Positions 1 to 8,620 of a stretch of DNA of 64,000 bases are shown here, piece after piece. The notes below the pieces were generated by a model, which saw only the letters and a list, made by a program, of their open reading frames with translations, made no database searches and was not told where the DNA came from. This DNA is from Bacterioplanes sp965233665 (lineage in GTDB: Bacteria > Pseudomonadota > Gammaproteobacteria > Pseudomonadales > Oceanobacteraceae). The stretch spans positions 7,281-71,280 of the forward strand of contig CBDDTG010000028.1 in the NCBI GenBank assembly GCA_965233665.1, in the 5' to 3' direction. The translations under genes and the position numbers were made by a program. Position 1 is the stretch's first letter, and every line of letters begins with the position of its first letter.

Positions 1-748
1 TGTGACCATAGCGGTCGTTGATCGATTTGAAATGATCGATATCCACAAACACAGCCACAAAACTCAAGCCCTCACGGTCGGCCAACGCCGCGTGTTTTTC
101 CATCCCACGCAGAAGATAGCGACGGTTGTAAAGGCCGGTCAGTTCATCCGTAACAGCCAGCTCTTCGATGCGGCTTAATGCTTGGCGCAACTCACGGTTC
201 TTATGCCGGTAGGCATCGCGTAAGTGGGTGAACTCACGCGCCACCACCACAAAACAGGACAGTGTCGCGGCAAATGCCAACCCCACCAACCACTCCAACT
301 CTGGCTGCCAGAACGCACGACTGGTGCCGTGCATGGCCACCAACACAGCGCCATAGCAGGCGATGGACACCAGGACAATGGCGAGAAAGCCACGCCAAGT
401 CAGTTGGAACATGCCAAACGGCAGAACCGTGACATACCCAAGCACCAACAAGGGTCGCATTTGTGGCGCCAGCCACATGAACGACGTGATAAAACCGATG
501 CTGAGCAGCATAAATGGGATGGTCAGACTCGGGTCAGCGTAACGTTGCGTATACCCCGATGCGACCAGCAACAATAACAGGGCCTGCAACAACCAATAGC
601 TGCCAACGTGCTGCCAGAGTTGTTGTTGGCTCAGTTGGGTAAGATCAAGGTAGTGGCCGACACACAACAGCAGGGTGAAAGCCATGGCCCAGCCTGCTGC
701 GTACCAGTGGCGGCGCAAGATATCGCGCTGCAATTGCTGCACTGTCAC
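1..748 (-). CDS. Membrane-bound GGDEF diguanylate cyclase, 3' part outside the window
   Basis: The gene reads leftward from a GTG at 748 (an in-frame stop lies a few codons upstream) and runs off the window after 249 codons. The first ~170 residues hold about six hydrophobic segments. From about residue 200 the start of a GGDEF domain is clear: DELTGLYNRRYL, then DIDHFKSINDRYGH, which includes the metal-binding Asp of the family. The GG(D/E)EF loop itself lies beyond position 1, so activity cannot be judged. Members of this family make cyclic di-GMP from two GTP at the inner membrane. The ribosome site before the GTG is weak; the start is the least certain part. Confidence 0.85.
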   Translation of the reverse strand, partial: MTVQQLQRDILRRHWYAAGWAMAFTLLLCVGHYLDLTQLSQQQLWQHVGSYWLLQALLLLLVASGYTQRYADPSLTIPFMLLSIGFITSFMWLAPQMRPLLVLGYVTVLPFGMFQLTWRGFLAIVLVSIACYGAVLVAMHGTSRAFWQPELEWLVGLAFAATLSCFVVVAREFTHLRDAYRHKNRELRQALSRIEELAVTDELTGLYNRRYLLRGMEKHAALADREGLSFVAVFVDIDHFKSINDRYGH

Positions 749-770
749 CGTCCGTGATTATTTTTTGTCC

Positions 771-776
771 ATTATA
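771..776 (-). promoter_or_regulatory. Perfect -10 hexamer upstream of the GGDEF gene
   Basis: Reading leftward the sequence is TATAAT, ending 23 bases before the GTG start at 748. No good -35 hexamer sits at 16-18 bases, so this is a candidate promoter only. Confidence 0.35.
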
Positions 777-832
777 CTGAGGCTTGTCAGGCGCACTATG
801 TCCATTTACGCAAAGACACTTACGCGCATTGG

Positions 833-2320
833 TCATTCCTGACTATTACAAACGCGTCGAACAGCCGTTAGCCAACCTTGGTACAAGGAATCCTGCTCAC
901 TTTCCGCCAGCTGTGGGGCAAACTCACGCTGATGCTGCCACAGTGTTTGAATGTCGTCCAAGCTGCGGTAGATACCGACATGCAGCCCAGCCAACACAGC
1001 AGCGCCCAGCGCTGTAGTCTCGGTGATTTGCGGTCGTTGAATGTGCACACCCAAGACGTCTGCCAGAAACTGCATGAGCCAGTCATTCACCACCATGCCG
1101 CCATCGACACGCAAAGTGGCCGGATGCACACCGTCGGCTTTCATGGCTTCGAGTAAATCGCGGGTCTGATAACACACCGCCTGCAAGCCTGCGGTAACGA
1201 TTTCTTTAATGCCCGTGTCGCGAGTCAGCCCAAGAATCGCGCCCCGCGCGTCCGGGTCCCAATACGGAGCTCCGAGCCCGGTGAACGCCGGCACCATGTA
1301 CACTGGATTGTCGTAGCCGGTTTGCTCAGCCAACACCTGGGTATCGCTGGCACGCGCAATCAGTTGCAAGCCATCGCGAATCCACTGAATCGTGGCCCCC
1401 GCCATAAAAATGGAGCCCTCAAGTGCATAAGTCACCTGGCCTTGCAGTCTGTAAGCGACGGTGGTGAGCAATCGATGCTCGGAGTGCAGCGCTTGCTCGC
1501 CACTGTTCATCATGACAAAGCAGCCGGTTCCATAAGTCGATTTCGCCATGCCGCTGCCAAAACAGGCCTGACCGACCAGCGCCGACTGCTGATCACCAAT
1601 CATGGCGCCAATCGGTATTTCCTGACCCAACCACTTTGCACTGGCGCTGCCAAAATCGGCGCTGCTGTCGCGTACATCGGGTAGCACCGCAGCGGGAATG
1701 TTAAACAACGCCAGCAGCTCGTCATCCCAACATTGCTGATGAATATTAAACAGCAGGGTGCGCGAGGCATTGGTGGCATCGGTTGCGTGGACGCGCCCTT
1801 CCGTCAACTGCCATAGCAAATAGGTGTCCACCGTGCCAAAGGCCAACTCACCGCGTTCAGCACGTTGTCGTGCTCCTTCGACATTATCCAGCATCCAGGC
1901 CAGTTTGGTCGCAGTAAAGTAGGGGTCCAATAACAGCCCAGTGCGCTGCTGCACCCATTCCTCTTTGCCTAACCTTTTTAGACCGCTGCACGCATCGGCT
2001 GTACGACGGTCCTGCCACACAATGGCCGGATAAACAGGCTCTCCGGTCTGGCGATCCCATAATAGAGTTGTTTCGCGCTGGTTGGTGATGCCGATTGCAG
2101 CGACCTTGGTGGCGTCATCGCCCAGTTGGCGCATCACCTCCCGAGCACTGTCCAATGTCGATTGCCAGATTTCCTGCGGCTGATGCTCGACCCAGCCGGG
2201 CTGTGGAAAGTGCTGAGGAAACTCTTGTTGTGCTTGCGCAACGATCTGGCCGTCACCAGCAAAGACAATGGCGCGGCTGCTCGTGGTGCCTTGATCCAAA
2301 CTGAGTAAATAGTGAGACAT
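833..2320 (-). CDS. glpK: Glycerol kinase
   Basis: Phosphorylates glycerol with ATP to glycerol-3-phosphate in the cytoplasm. The protein is 495 residues, close to the 502 of E. coli GlpK, and starts with the FGGY-kinase phosphate loop DQGTTSSRA. Other family landmarks are W-x-D-R-R-T around residue 100, GDQQSALVGQACF in the middle, and the C-terminal RVDGGMVVNDWLMQFLADVL nucleotide-binding segment. The ATG at 2320 is chosen because AAAGG lies seven bases upstream and the protein then begins MSHYLLSLDQGTT like its relatives; an upstream in-frame start would add 15 unrelated residues. No glpF or glpD is next to it. It is divergent from metR. Confidence 0.96.
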   Translation of the reverse strand: MSHYLLSLDQGTTSSRAIVFAGDGQIVAQAQQEFPQHFPQPGWVEHQPQEIWQSTLDSAREVMRQLGDDATKVAAIGITNQRETTLLWDRQTGEPVYPAIVWQDRRTADACSGLKRLGKEEWVQQRTGLLLDPYFTATKLAWMLDNVEGARQRAERGELAFGTVDTYLLWQLTEGRVHATDATNASRTLLFNIHQQCWDDELLALFNIPAAVLPDVRDSSADFGSASAKWLGQEIPIGAMIGDQQSALVGQACFGSGMAKSTYGTGCFVMMNSGEQALHSEHRLLTTVAYRLQGQVTYALEGSIFMAGATIQWIRDGLQLIARASDTQVLAEQTGYDNPVYMVPAFTGLGAPYWDPDARGAILGLTRDTGIKEIVTAGLQAVCYQTRDLLEAMKADGVHPATLRVDGGMVVNDWLMQFLADVLGVHIQRPQITETTALGAAVLAGLHVGIYRSLDDIQTLWQHQREFAPQLAESEQDSLYQGWLTAVRRVCNSQE

Positions 2321-2462
2321 AGTGAAACCTTTATTGTTATTGGTTGCGCATATTACTGACGCCACTCAGTAGTCACCAGCAGTTTTCACTCAGTTCTCAT
2401 TGGCCAAACTTCATCTTGAGCAGTTATGATTAACAGCCCAACAATATTGAATAGAATTAATA

Positions 2463-3386
2463 ATGCTCGATTTGAAGCACCTGCGCACACTGACCGCACT
2501 GCGTGATGGCGGCACCTTGGTCGAAGCTGCACGTCGCTTGCATCTGACCCAGTCGGCGTTGTCTCACCAGCTGAAAGACCTGGAAGAAAAGCTAGGGGCG
2601 GCGCTATTTGAGCGCAAAACCAAACCGCTGCGCTTTACCCGTGCAGGGCTTGAGATCCTGCAGTTAGCCGACCAGATACTGCCGCAAATACGCGCTTGCG
2701 AGCGCAATCTGGAAAAACTCGCCAGCGGCCACAGCGGCCGTTTGCATATGGCCATCGAGTGTCACAGCTGCTTTGACTGGTTGATGCCGGCCATCAATGG
2801 CTTTCGCGACCACTGGCCCGATGTCGAAATTGATCTAAGCACCAGCTTCAACTTTGACCCCTTCCCCGCCCTGCTGCGCGGTGACATCGACCTGGTGATT
2901 ACGTCCGACCCTGAAAGCAACCCTGCCATTCACTATCAGCCCTTGTTTCGCTACCAGTCGCTGTTGGCCGTCAGCCACCAACATCCGCTGGCTCAACAAC
3001 GCCGCATACAGCCCCAGCAGCTAACGGATGAAACGCTCATTCACTATCCGGTTCAGCGCCATAAGCTGGACGTTTTTTCACGCTTTCTGACGCCCGCCGG
3101 TGTCGAGCCCAAGGCGACACGCGAAACGGAACTGACGCTGATGATGGTGCAATTGGTAGCCAGTGGACGTGGCATCGCCTGCTTGCCCAACTGGGCCTTG
3201 CATCCGTATTTAGAAGCCAAGCTGGTCACGGCTTGTCAGCTCGGCGAGGGAGTTTGGCCGACGCTCTACGCCGCCGTGCGCAAAGAGCACAGTCACAGCC
3301 ATTACATTCGGGATTTTTTAGCCCAGGCCCTGGAAACCTGTCTACGGGACCTGCCCGGCATTGTTGCCGCTGACGTACCTGAGTAA
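2463..3386 (+). CDS. metR: LysR-family regulator MetR
   Basis: A 307-residue LysR-type transcription factor with an N-terminal winged HTH (LTALRDGGTLVEAARRLHLT, then QSALSHQLKDLEEKLG) and a periplasmic-binding-like effector domain. The segments IECHSCFDWLMPAI, LLRGDIDLVITSD, YPVQRHKLDVFSRFL and GEGVWPTLYAAVR match MetR closely and not LysR proteins in general. MetR uses homocysteine as co-effector and activates methionine-synthesis genes (metE, metH, metF). Its usual divergent partner metE is not here; the divergent gene is glpK. A weak promoter can be drawn (TTGGCC at 2400 and TATGAT at 2425, spacing 19). Confidence 0.92.
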   Translation: MLDLKHLRTLTALRDGGTLVEAARRLHLTQSALSHQLKDLEEKLGAALFERKTKPLRFTRAGLEILQLADQILPQIRACERNLEKLASGHSGRLHMAIECHSCFDWLMPAINGFRDHWPDVEIDLSTSFNFDPFPALLRGDIDLVITSDPESNPAIHYQPLFRYQSLLAVSHQHPLAQQRRIQPQQLTDETLIHYPVQRHKLDVFSRFLTPAGVEPKATRETELTLMMVQLVASGRGIACLPNWALHPYLEAKLVTACQLGEGVWPTLYAAVRKEHSHSHYIRDFLAQALETCLRDLPGIVAADVPE

Positions 3387-3400
3387 AAAACGACAGGCAC

Positions 3401-3423
3401 AAAAAAAGGGCTCAAATGAGCCC
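3401..3423 (-). terminator. Intrinsic terminator of the rstAB-like operon
   Basis: On the minus strand GGGCTC-loop-GAGCCC is followed by seven T. It lies 127 bases past the stop of the sensor kinase and also faces the end of metR, where it lacks a U-tract. Confidence 0.75.
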
Positions 3424-3549
3424 CATAAAAGCGAATAACTTCGCTACATTCTCACCACGTCTCCTAGGGATACGCACAGTCATAATGGCCTGAACTCACA
3501 AGGGAGTCTGTTACAGCTGTCAGGGTTTCTGTAACTAAATGTACAGGTT

Positions 3550-5112
3550 TTAATCGGGGTGACGGCGCGGCCAAATCAAGCTGAAACGGGCACCGCCCAA
3601 GCGGTCGCTGCGTCCTACCACAGCACGCCCACCGTGCCAGTAGACAATACGCCGCACGATCGACAAACCCAAGCCATAACCGCCTGAACTGCGGGTACGG
3701 CTGTCGTCGAGACGGGCAAATGCGGTAAACACTTTGTCCCAGTCTTCCTCTGGAATCCCAGGCCCATCATCTTCAACATCGATGCGGCAGGTATCGGCCC
3801 CAATGTTGCAACTCACATCAACGCGACCACGCGCATAACGAGCCGCATTGCCCACAAGGTTCTGAATCGCTCGATGTACATAGCGTGGCTCAACTTCCGC
3901 AAACAAAGCTTGCTCCACGTCCTCACCGCAATACTTTACCTCTACGTGGGCGGGAGGACGCGCCTCTTCCACCACTTGCAGCGCCAGATCCGCCACATTT
4001 GCACGCTGAAAATCCAGCAATGGGCCGCCTTCTTCCAGCCGTGCGTAGGTCAGAATTTCATCGATAAGCTCATCGAGTTCTTGAATATCCGCATCCATGC
4101 CCTTTAGCTGCTTACCGACGAACGCATCACCCAACACACTGTCTTCTATGATCTGCAGACCAAAGCGAATGCGCGCCACCGGTGTACGTAACTCGTGCGA
4201 CACCGCCCTGACCATTTCACGCTGAATCGAAATCAGGCGCTGAATGTGATCCGCCATTTTATTAAACGCCTCCCCCAAGCGTTGCACGGCATCACCGCCA
4301 TGCACCGCCACACGAGCGTTCAAATGCCCCTGAGCTAAGCGACTGGTTGCTTGTTCCAATTTGCGCAAACGCACTTCAAACGAGTTCACAACCCAATAAA
4401 CACCTAGTCCCAGCAGCATGAAGCCAATCACAGCCACTACCGCAATGGCTTGCCAAGAGTAAGGGTTAAAAGCGGTAATCGGCCCTAAACGCAGTGCTTG
4501 TGGCTGCCCAGGCAGTTTCACCAAAGCCTCGGCTTGATTGCCTTCGATGGCGATGCGCACCAACACATCGCCGTATTGCATGCGTGCGTAATCACTGTTC
4601 GACAGGAACAAATCATCGATAGCAACCACTGATAAAGGAAAGCCGAAGGCCGGCCGCATACGTGCCAAAAAGGCATCAATCGCCTCACCGCTGCGCTGCC
4701 AGTCTTCAAGTAGTAGGTAGGCGGATGCCTGCGCCTGCACATCCGTCACTGTATTGAGCCGAACTTTGAGCACTTGCTCAGCGTTCATTTGCCGCAGCAG
4801 CTGTGCCGCCCGACCGTCGTCACTGGTTTTGATCACGACACGACCACGCTGCAGGCGCAGTTGCTCGTATTCATCTTCGGTGGCTTGCGCGACGGGCAAA
4901 AGGTGGAGCTGGGCATCAAAGCGCGCAGCCAGGGCGTCAATGGCTTCAGGGTCCTGTTTTAGCCGCTGCGACAGCAACACCATGGTGCCGTTAACAATGT
5001 CCTCGTTAAACTGAGCGGTACGGACAACGTTGATGAGCTGTAAGGCAGCGGTACAAAGCAACCCCACCACCAACAAAGCTGCCAGCAAGCCGGCATAGAC
5101 TCGGATAAAAAT
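3550..5112 (-). CDS. rstB: RstB-like membrane sensor histidine kinase
   Basis: Sensor kinase of a two-component pair. From the TTG at 5088 it reads: first membrane helix (residues 1-23), a periplasmic sensor of about 185 residues, a second helix (about 212-236), HAMP, then the dimerisation/phosphorylation helix with His298 in VRAVSHELRTPVARIRF, and a HATPase domain with the N box (NLVGNAARYA), DDGPGIPEEDW and GGYGLGLSIVRRI. The VSHELRTPVAR form and the partner regulator point to RstB. The start is unusual: no ATG, GTG or TTG lies upstream in frame, yet the eight codons before the TTG extend a typical N-terminus (I-F-I-R-V-Y-A-G), beginning with ATT at 5112 behind GAGGG. I extend the gene to that ATT; the TTG at 5088 is the conservative start. 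Confidence 0.8.
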   Translation of the reverse strand: MFIRVYAGLLAALLVVGLLCTAALQLINVVRTAQFNEDIVNGTMVLLSQRLKQDPEAIDALAARFDAQLHLLPVAQATEDEYEQLRLQRGRVVIKTSDDGRAAQLLRQMNAEQVLKVRLNTVTDVQAQASAYLLLEDWQRSGEAIDAFLARMRPAFGFPLSVVAIDDLFLSNSDYARMQYGDVLVRIAIEGNQAEALVKLPGQPQALRLGPITAFNPYSWQAIAVVAVIGFMLLGLGVYWVVNSFEVRLRKLEQATSRLAQGHLNARVAVHGGDAVQRLGEAFNKMADHIQRLISIQREMVRAVSHELRTPVARIRFGLQIIEDSVLGDAFVGKQLKGMDADIQELDELIDEILTYARLEEGGPLLDFQRANVADLALQVVEEARPPAHVEVKYCGEDVEQALFAEVEPRYVHRAIQNLVGNAARYARGRVDVSCNIGADTCRIDVEDDGPGIPEEDWDKVFTAFARLDDSRTRSSGGYGLGLSIVRRIVYWHGGRAVVGRSDRLGGARFSLIWPRRHPD

Positions 5113-5125
5113 GGTGCAGCCCTCG

Positions 5126-5866
5126 TCACAGTTCTTTGACGAACAAGTAGCCCTTGCTGCGCACGGTTTTAATGCGTTTGGGGTTCATGGGGTCATCGCC
5201 CACTTTCGGACGAATGCGGGAGACACGAACATCAATGGAGCGATCTTGGCCATCGTATTCAATGCCGCGCAGCTGATGAAAAATTTCCTCACGGGTCAGC
5301 ACTCGCCCGGCACTGCTGCACAGCAACCACAACAGATCAAACTCAGCGCTGGTCAGGTCAATGCTTTCACCGTTCAACCACGCCTCGCGCATGGCGTTAT
5401 CGACCACCAGATTGCCAAACGTAAGACGGTTATCACTGCCCAGCTCTTCTGTGCCACTGACAGAGGTATCACGCACGCGACGCAATAATGCGCGAATACG
5501 CGCCAACAAAACGCGAGGGCGAACTGGCTTAGCGACGTAGTCGTCTGCGCCCATTTCTAGCCCAAGCACTTGATCCAAGTCCTCCGTGCGAGCGGTCAGC
5601 ATCAAAATGGGGCCTTTGTAGTAAGGCCGTACAATACGGCACACCGCCAGCCCGTCTTCGCCAGGCAGCATTAAATCCAACACCACCAAATCTGGCTGCT
5701 CATTTTTTATCCGCTCAATGGCGCGACTGCCATCACCTTCAACCGAGACCTCAAGTCCATTGCTCTCAAGGTAATCTTTGGTAAGAGTGGCCAATCGTTC
5801 ATCGTCTTCGACGATCAAAATGCGCCAATTTTCTTCTGCCGCCGCGCCGGATTCTTGGTTACGCAT
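5126..5866 (-). CDS. rstA: RstA-like OmpR-family response regulator
   Basis: A 246-residue regulator with an N-terminal receiver domain (acidic pair in VEDDERL, phospho-acceptor Asp64 in VVLDLMLPGEDGL, Thr in LMLTART, Lys in VAKPVRP) and a C-terminal OmpR-type winged helix (LTSAEFDLLWLL ... GIEYDGQDRSIDVRVSRIR ... IKTVRSKGYLF). The C-terminal segment is especially close to RstA. The ATG at 5866 gives the family N-terminus; AGGGGA lies 12 bases upstream, a little far. It sits 13 bases before the kinase's likely start and is surely co-transcribed with it. Targets cannot be deduced from the sequence. Confidence 0.88.
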   Translation of the reverse strand: MRNQESGAAAEENWRILIVEDDERLATLTKDYLESNGLEVSVEGDGSRAIERIKNEQPDLVVLDLMLPGEDGLAVCRIVRPYYKGPILMLTARTEDLDQVLGLEMGADDYVAKPVRPRVLLARIRALLRRVRDTSVSGTEELGSDNRLTFGNLVVDNAMREAWLNGESIDLTSAEFDLLWLLCSSAGRVLTREEIFHQLRGIEYDGQDRSIDVRVSRIRPKVGDDPMNPKRIKTVRSKGYLFVKEL

Positions 5867-6024
5867 GAGCTTGTTTATTCCCCTGTAACATCGATGAGCA
5901 ATTGGTAATGCTATTACTTTAGCCTTTGTTACGCACCGTTGCACAGTAACCGAAACAGCAACAAAAGCCAGGCAAGCAGATGGCGCCTACAACGGCAGTT
6001 TTGTGTCCACCATTGGCTAACAAC

Positions 6025-6033
6025 TTATCCACA
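6025..6033 (+). promoter_or_regulatory. DnaA box upstream of nrdA
   Basis: TTATCCACA, a perfect 9-mer DnaA box. The 370-base gap between the divergent rstA-like gene and nrdA (5867-6237) holds this, a second near-match, two NrdR-like boxes and a GGGGTT/AACCCC inverted repeat (6062-6078); no gene is seen there. DnaA is known to regulate nrdAB in E. coli. Confidence 0.6.
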
Positions 6034-6049
6034 CCCGATCTGACTAAAG

Positions 6050-6065
6050 CCACTATATCTTGGGG
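6050..6065 (+). promoter_or_regulatory. Candidate NrdR box 1
   Basis: CCACTATATCTTGGGG fits the NrdR consensus core C-w-A-t-A-t-a-T-w-G at nine of ten positions. NrdR represses ribonucleotide reductase genes and binds paired boxes about three helical turns apart. Confidence 0.5.
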
Positions 6066-6082
6066 TTGAATTAACCCCAACA

Positions 6083-6098
6083 CCGCATTATCTTGTGT
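6083..6098 (+). promoter_or_regulatory. Candidate NrdR box 2
   Basis: CCGCATTATCTTGTGT fits the NrdR core at eight of ten positions and begins 33 bases after box 1, close to the three-turn spacing expected for a NrdR pair. Confidence 0.5.
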
Positions 6099-6142
6099 CT
6101 CTCTCAATTTTTTTGCTTTTATGTCAGCCACTTACATCGGGT

Positions 6143-6151
6143 GTATCCACA
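6143..6151 (+). promoter_or_regulatory. Second DnaA-box-like site upstream of nrdA
   Basis: GTATCCACA, one mismatch from the DnaA consensus, same orientation as the first box and 118 bases downstream of it. Confidence 0.4.
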
Positions 6152-6237
6152 CCTTTGCGCTGACGTCAAGCATTTTACGGATGATTTGATCCATCAGGGA
6201 TCGGGGAGTCAAATCCTTGAATACAGGCACACACAAC

Positions 6238-8505
6238 ATGAACACTCAGCTGCGAGTCAGCAAACGCGACGGGCGTCAAGAATCTCTCGACCTGGATAAA
6301 ATCCACAAAGTTATTACCTGGGCCGCCGAAGGCCTGGACAAAGTGTCCGTATCTGAAGTGGAGCTCAAAGCTCATTTACAATTTTACGATGGCATCCCGA
6401 CTTCTGAAATTCACGAAACTCTGATCAAAGCGGCAGCGGATTTGATCTCGGAGCAAGCACCGGATTATCAGTATTTGGCGGCCCGCCTGAACATCTTCCA
6501 CTTGCGCAAAAAAGCCTATGGTCGCTTTGAGCCACCAGCCTTGTTTGATCAGGTGGCGTCCATGGTTGAATCCGGCCGTTATGATCGCCACTTGCTTGAG
6601 GATTACACGCGTGAAGAGTTCGAAGCGATGGACGGCTTTATCGATCACAGCCGTGACATGAACTTCAGCTACGCCGCCGTGAAGCAGTTAGAAGGCAAGT
6701 ACTTGGTGCAAAACCGCGTCACCGGCGAGGTATTTGAAAGCGCTCAGTTTTTGTATGTGTTAATTGCTGCCTGCTTGTTCTCGTCTTACGACAAAGAGCG
6801 CCGGTTGGAGTACATCCGTCGCTTCTACGATGCGGTTTCTACGTTTAAGCTGTCTCTGCCAACGCCCATCATGGCCGGCGTGCGCACCCCTACCCGCCAG
6901 TTCAGCTCTTGTGTATTGATTGAAGCCGGTGACAGCCTGGATTCCATCAACGCCACGGCCGCAGCGATTGTGAAATACGTATCACAGCGTGCGGGCATTG
7001 GCATCAATGGCGGCCGTATTCGTGCGTTGGGTAGCCCGATCCGTGGCGGCGAGGCTTATCACACTGGCTGTATTCCGTTTTACAAGCACTTCCAGACGGC
7101 AGTTAAGTCATGCTCTCAAGGCGGTGTACGCGGCGGCGCAGCCACTTTGTTTTACCCCATCTGGCACTACGAAGTGGAAAGCCTGCTGGTGTTGAAAAAC
7201 AACCGCGGCGTGGAAGAAAACCGCGTCCGCCACCTCGACTACGGTGTGCAAATCAACAAGTTGATGTACGAGCGTTTGATCAAAAACGGCAACATTACCT
7301 TGTTCTCGCCCTCCGATGCGCCGGGGCTGTACGATGCCTTCTTTGAAGATCAGCAACTGTTTGAACAGCTGTACACCAAGTACGAAGCCGACGACAGCAT
7401 TCGCAAGCGCACGTTAAAAGCCGTCGATCTGTTCTCAGCCATGATGCAAGAGCGCGCCAGCACCGGCCGCATCTACATCCAGAACGTCGATCACTGTAAT
7501 ACCCACAGCCCGTTCAATCCGAAAAAGGCACCCGTACGCCAGTCTAATTTGTGCCTGGAAATCGCCTTGCCGACTCGCCCGTTGAACGATGTCAACGATC
7601 CTGACGGCGAAATTGCCTTGTGTACCCTGGCCGCCTTCAACCTGGGCGCACTGAACAACCTGGATGAACTCGAAGAACTGTCCGATTTGATTGTTCGCGC
7701 CCTTGATAGCTTGCTGACCTATCAGGACTACCCAGTGCCTGCCGCCGAAAGAGCCAGCATGGACCGCCGCACCTTAGGCGTTGGTGTTATTAACTATGCC
7801 TACTACTTGGCCAAGCACGGCACCAAGTATTCTGACGGCAGCGCCAATGGTCTGACGCATCGCACCTTTGAAGCAATTCAATACTGGCTGCTGCGCGCCT
7901 CGAACAAGCTGGCGCAAGAGCAAGGCGCGTGCAATGCCTTTGGTGACACCACTTACGCTCAGGGTTTGCTACCAATCGACACTTACAAGCAAGATGTCGA
8001 TAAGTTTTGCGAAGAGCCGCTGCACTACGACTGGGAAGCCTTGCGCGCAGACATTGCACAACACGGTTTGCGCAACTCGACCTTAACGGCGCTCATGCCA
8101 TCTGAAACATCTTCACAAATCAGCAACGCCACCAACGGCATCGAGCCACCACGTGGCTTTATCAGCGTGAAACAAAGTAAGGACGGCATTCTCAAGCAAG
8201 TGGTGCCTGAGTACGATCGCTTAAAAGATCAGTATGAGTTGTTGTGGCAAATTCCTAGCAACCAAGGCTATCTGGAGCTGGTGGGCATCATGCAGAAATT
8301 TGTCGATCAGGCGATTTCGGCCAACACCAACTATGACCCGTCGCGCTACGACGGCAAGGTACCCATGCAGCAATTGCTGAAAGATCTGCTGACGGCTTAC
8401 CGCAATGGTGTGAAAACGCTGTATTACCACAATACGCGTGACGGCATGCAGGACCCACAAAGTGCCGCTGAGGACGATTGTGCTGGCGGCGCCTGCAAAA
8501 TCTGA
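6238..8505 (+). CDS. nrdA: Class Ia ribonucleoside-diphosphate reductase, alpha subunit
   Basis: Large subunit of aerobic ribonucleotide reductase; reduces NDPs to dNDPs with the NrdB radical. At 755 residues it matches E. coli NrdA (761) along its whole length. Visible landmarks: N-terminal ATP-cone (VSKRDGRQESLDLDKIHKVI), active-site Cys in FSSCVLIE, the NLCLEIALP segment with radical-site Cys and Glu, the second active-site Cys in ALCTLAAFNLG, and the C-terminal redox pair in CAGGACKI. The ATG at 6238 gives the family N-terminus; an in-frame TTG at 6217 has a better ribosome site (GGGGAG, spacing 8) and would add seven residues, so the exact start is open. First gene of nrdA-nrdB-yfaE. Confidence 0.97.
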   Translation: MNTQLRVSKRDGRQESLDLDKIHKVITWAAEGLDKVSVSEVELKAHLQFYDGIPTSEIHETLIKAAADLISEQAPDYQYLAARLNIFHLRKKAYGRFEPPALFDQVASMVESGRYDRHLLEDYTREEFEAMDGFIDHSRDMNFSYAAVKQLEGKYLVQNRVTGEVFESAQFLYVLIAACLFSSYDKERRLEYIRRFYDAVSTFKLSLPTPIMAGVRTPTRQFSSCVLIEAGDSLDSINATAAAIVKYVSQRAGIGINGGRIRALGSPIRGGEAYHTGCIPFYKHFQTAVKSCSQGGVRGGAATLFYPIWHYEVESLLVLKNNRGVEENRVRHLDYGVQINKLMYERLIKNGNITLFSPSDAPGLYDAFFEDQQLFEQLYTKYEADDSIRKRTLKAVDLFSAMMQERASTGRIYIQNVDHCNTHSPFNPKKAPVRQSNLCLEIALPTRPLNDVNDPDGEIALCTLAAFNLGALNNLDELEELSDLIVRALDSLLTYQDYPVPAAERASMDRRTLGVGVINYAYYLAKHGTKYSDGSANGLTHRTFEAIQYWLLRASNKLAQEQGACNAFGDTTYAQGLLPIDTYKQDVDKFCEEPLHYDWEALRADIAQHGLRNSTLTALMPSETSSQISNATNGIEPPRGFISVKQSKDGILKQVVPEYDRLKDQYELLWQIPSNQGYLELVGIMQKFVDQAISANTNYDPSRYDGKVPMQQLLKDLLTAYRNGVKTLYYHNTRDGMQDPQSAAEDDCAGGACKI

Positions 8506-8542
8506 TAAATTCCGTCGCCCGCTGACCGGGTGACGGCATGTG

Positions 8543-8575
8543 CAGCGCCGCAGTTTCGACTGTGGCGCTGTTTTT
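8543..8575 (+). terminator. Strong hairpin plus T-tract between nrdA and nrdB
   Basis: CAGCGCC-G-CAGT, loop TTCG, ACTG-T-GGCGCTG: a 12-bp stem with one G-T wobble capped by a UUCG tetraloop and followed by five T. It looks like a complete intrinsic terminator 38 bases after nrdA. A second hairpin (CCGTC..GACGG, 8513-8536) precedes it. Confidence 0.75.
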
Positions 8576-8620
8576 GATTGACGGGCACCGGTCAGAGCCC
8601 ACTTCAAGATACGTACTGGT

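Noticed and set aside
224..577. Plus-strand ORF opposite the GGDEF gene
   Set aside because: Low-complexity translation and antisense to the clear membrane domain of the diguanylate cyclase.
2362..2394. Direct repeats CACTCAGT between glpK and metR as a MetR operator
   Set aside because: They do not fit the TGAA-N5-TTCA MetR consensus and are short enough to occur by chance.
6025..6151. DnaA boxes as a replication origin
   Set aside because: Only two boxes, no AT-rich unwinding region and no dnaA/dnaN/gidA neighbours; fits nrd regulation.
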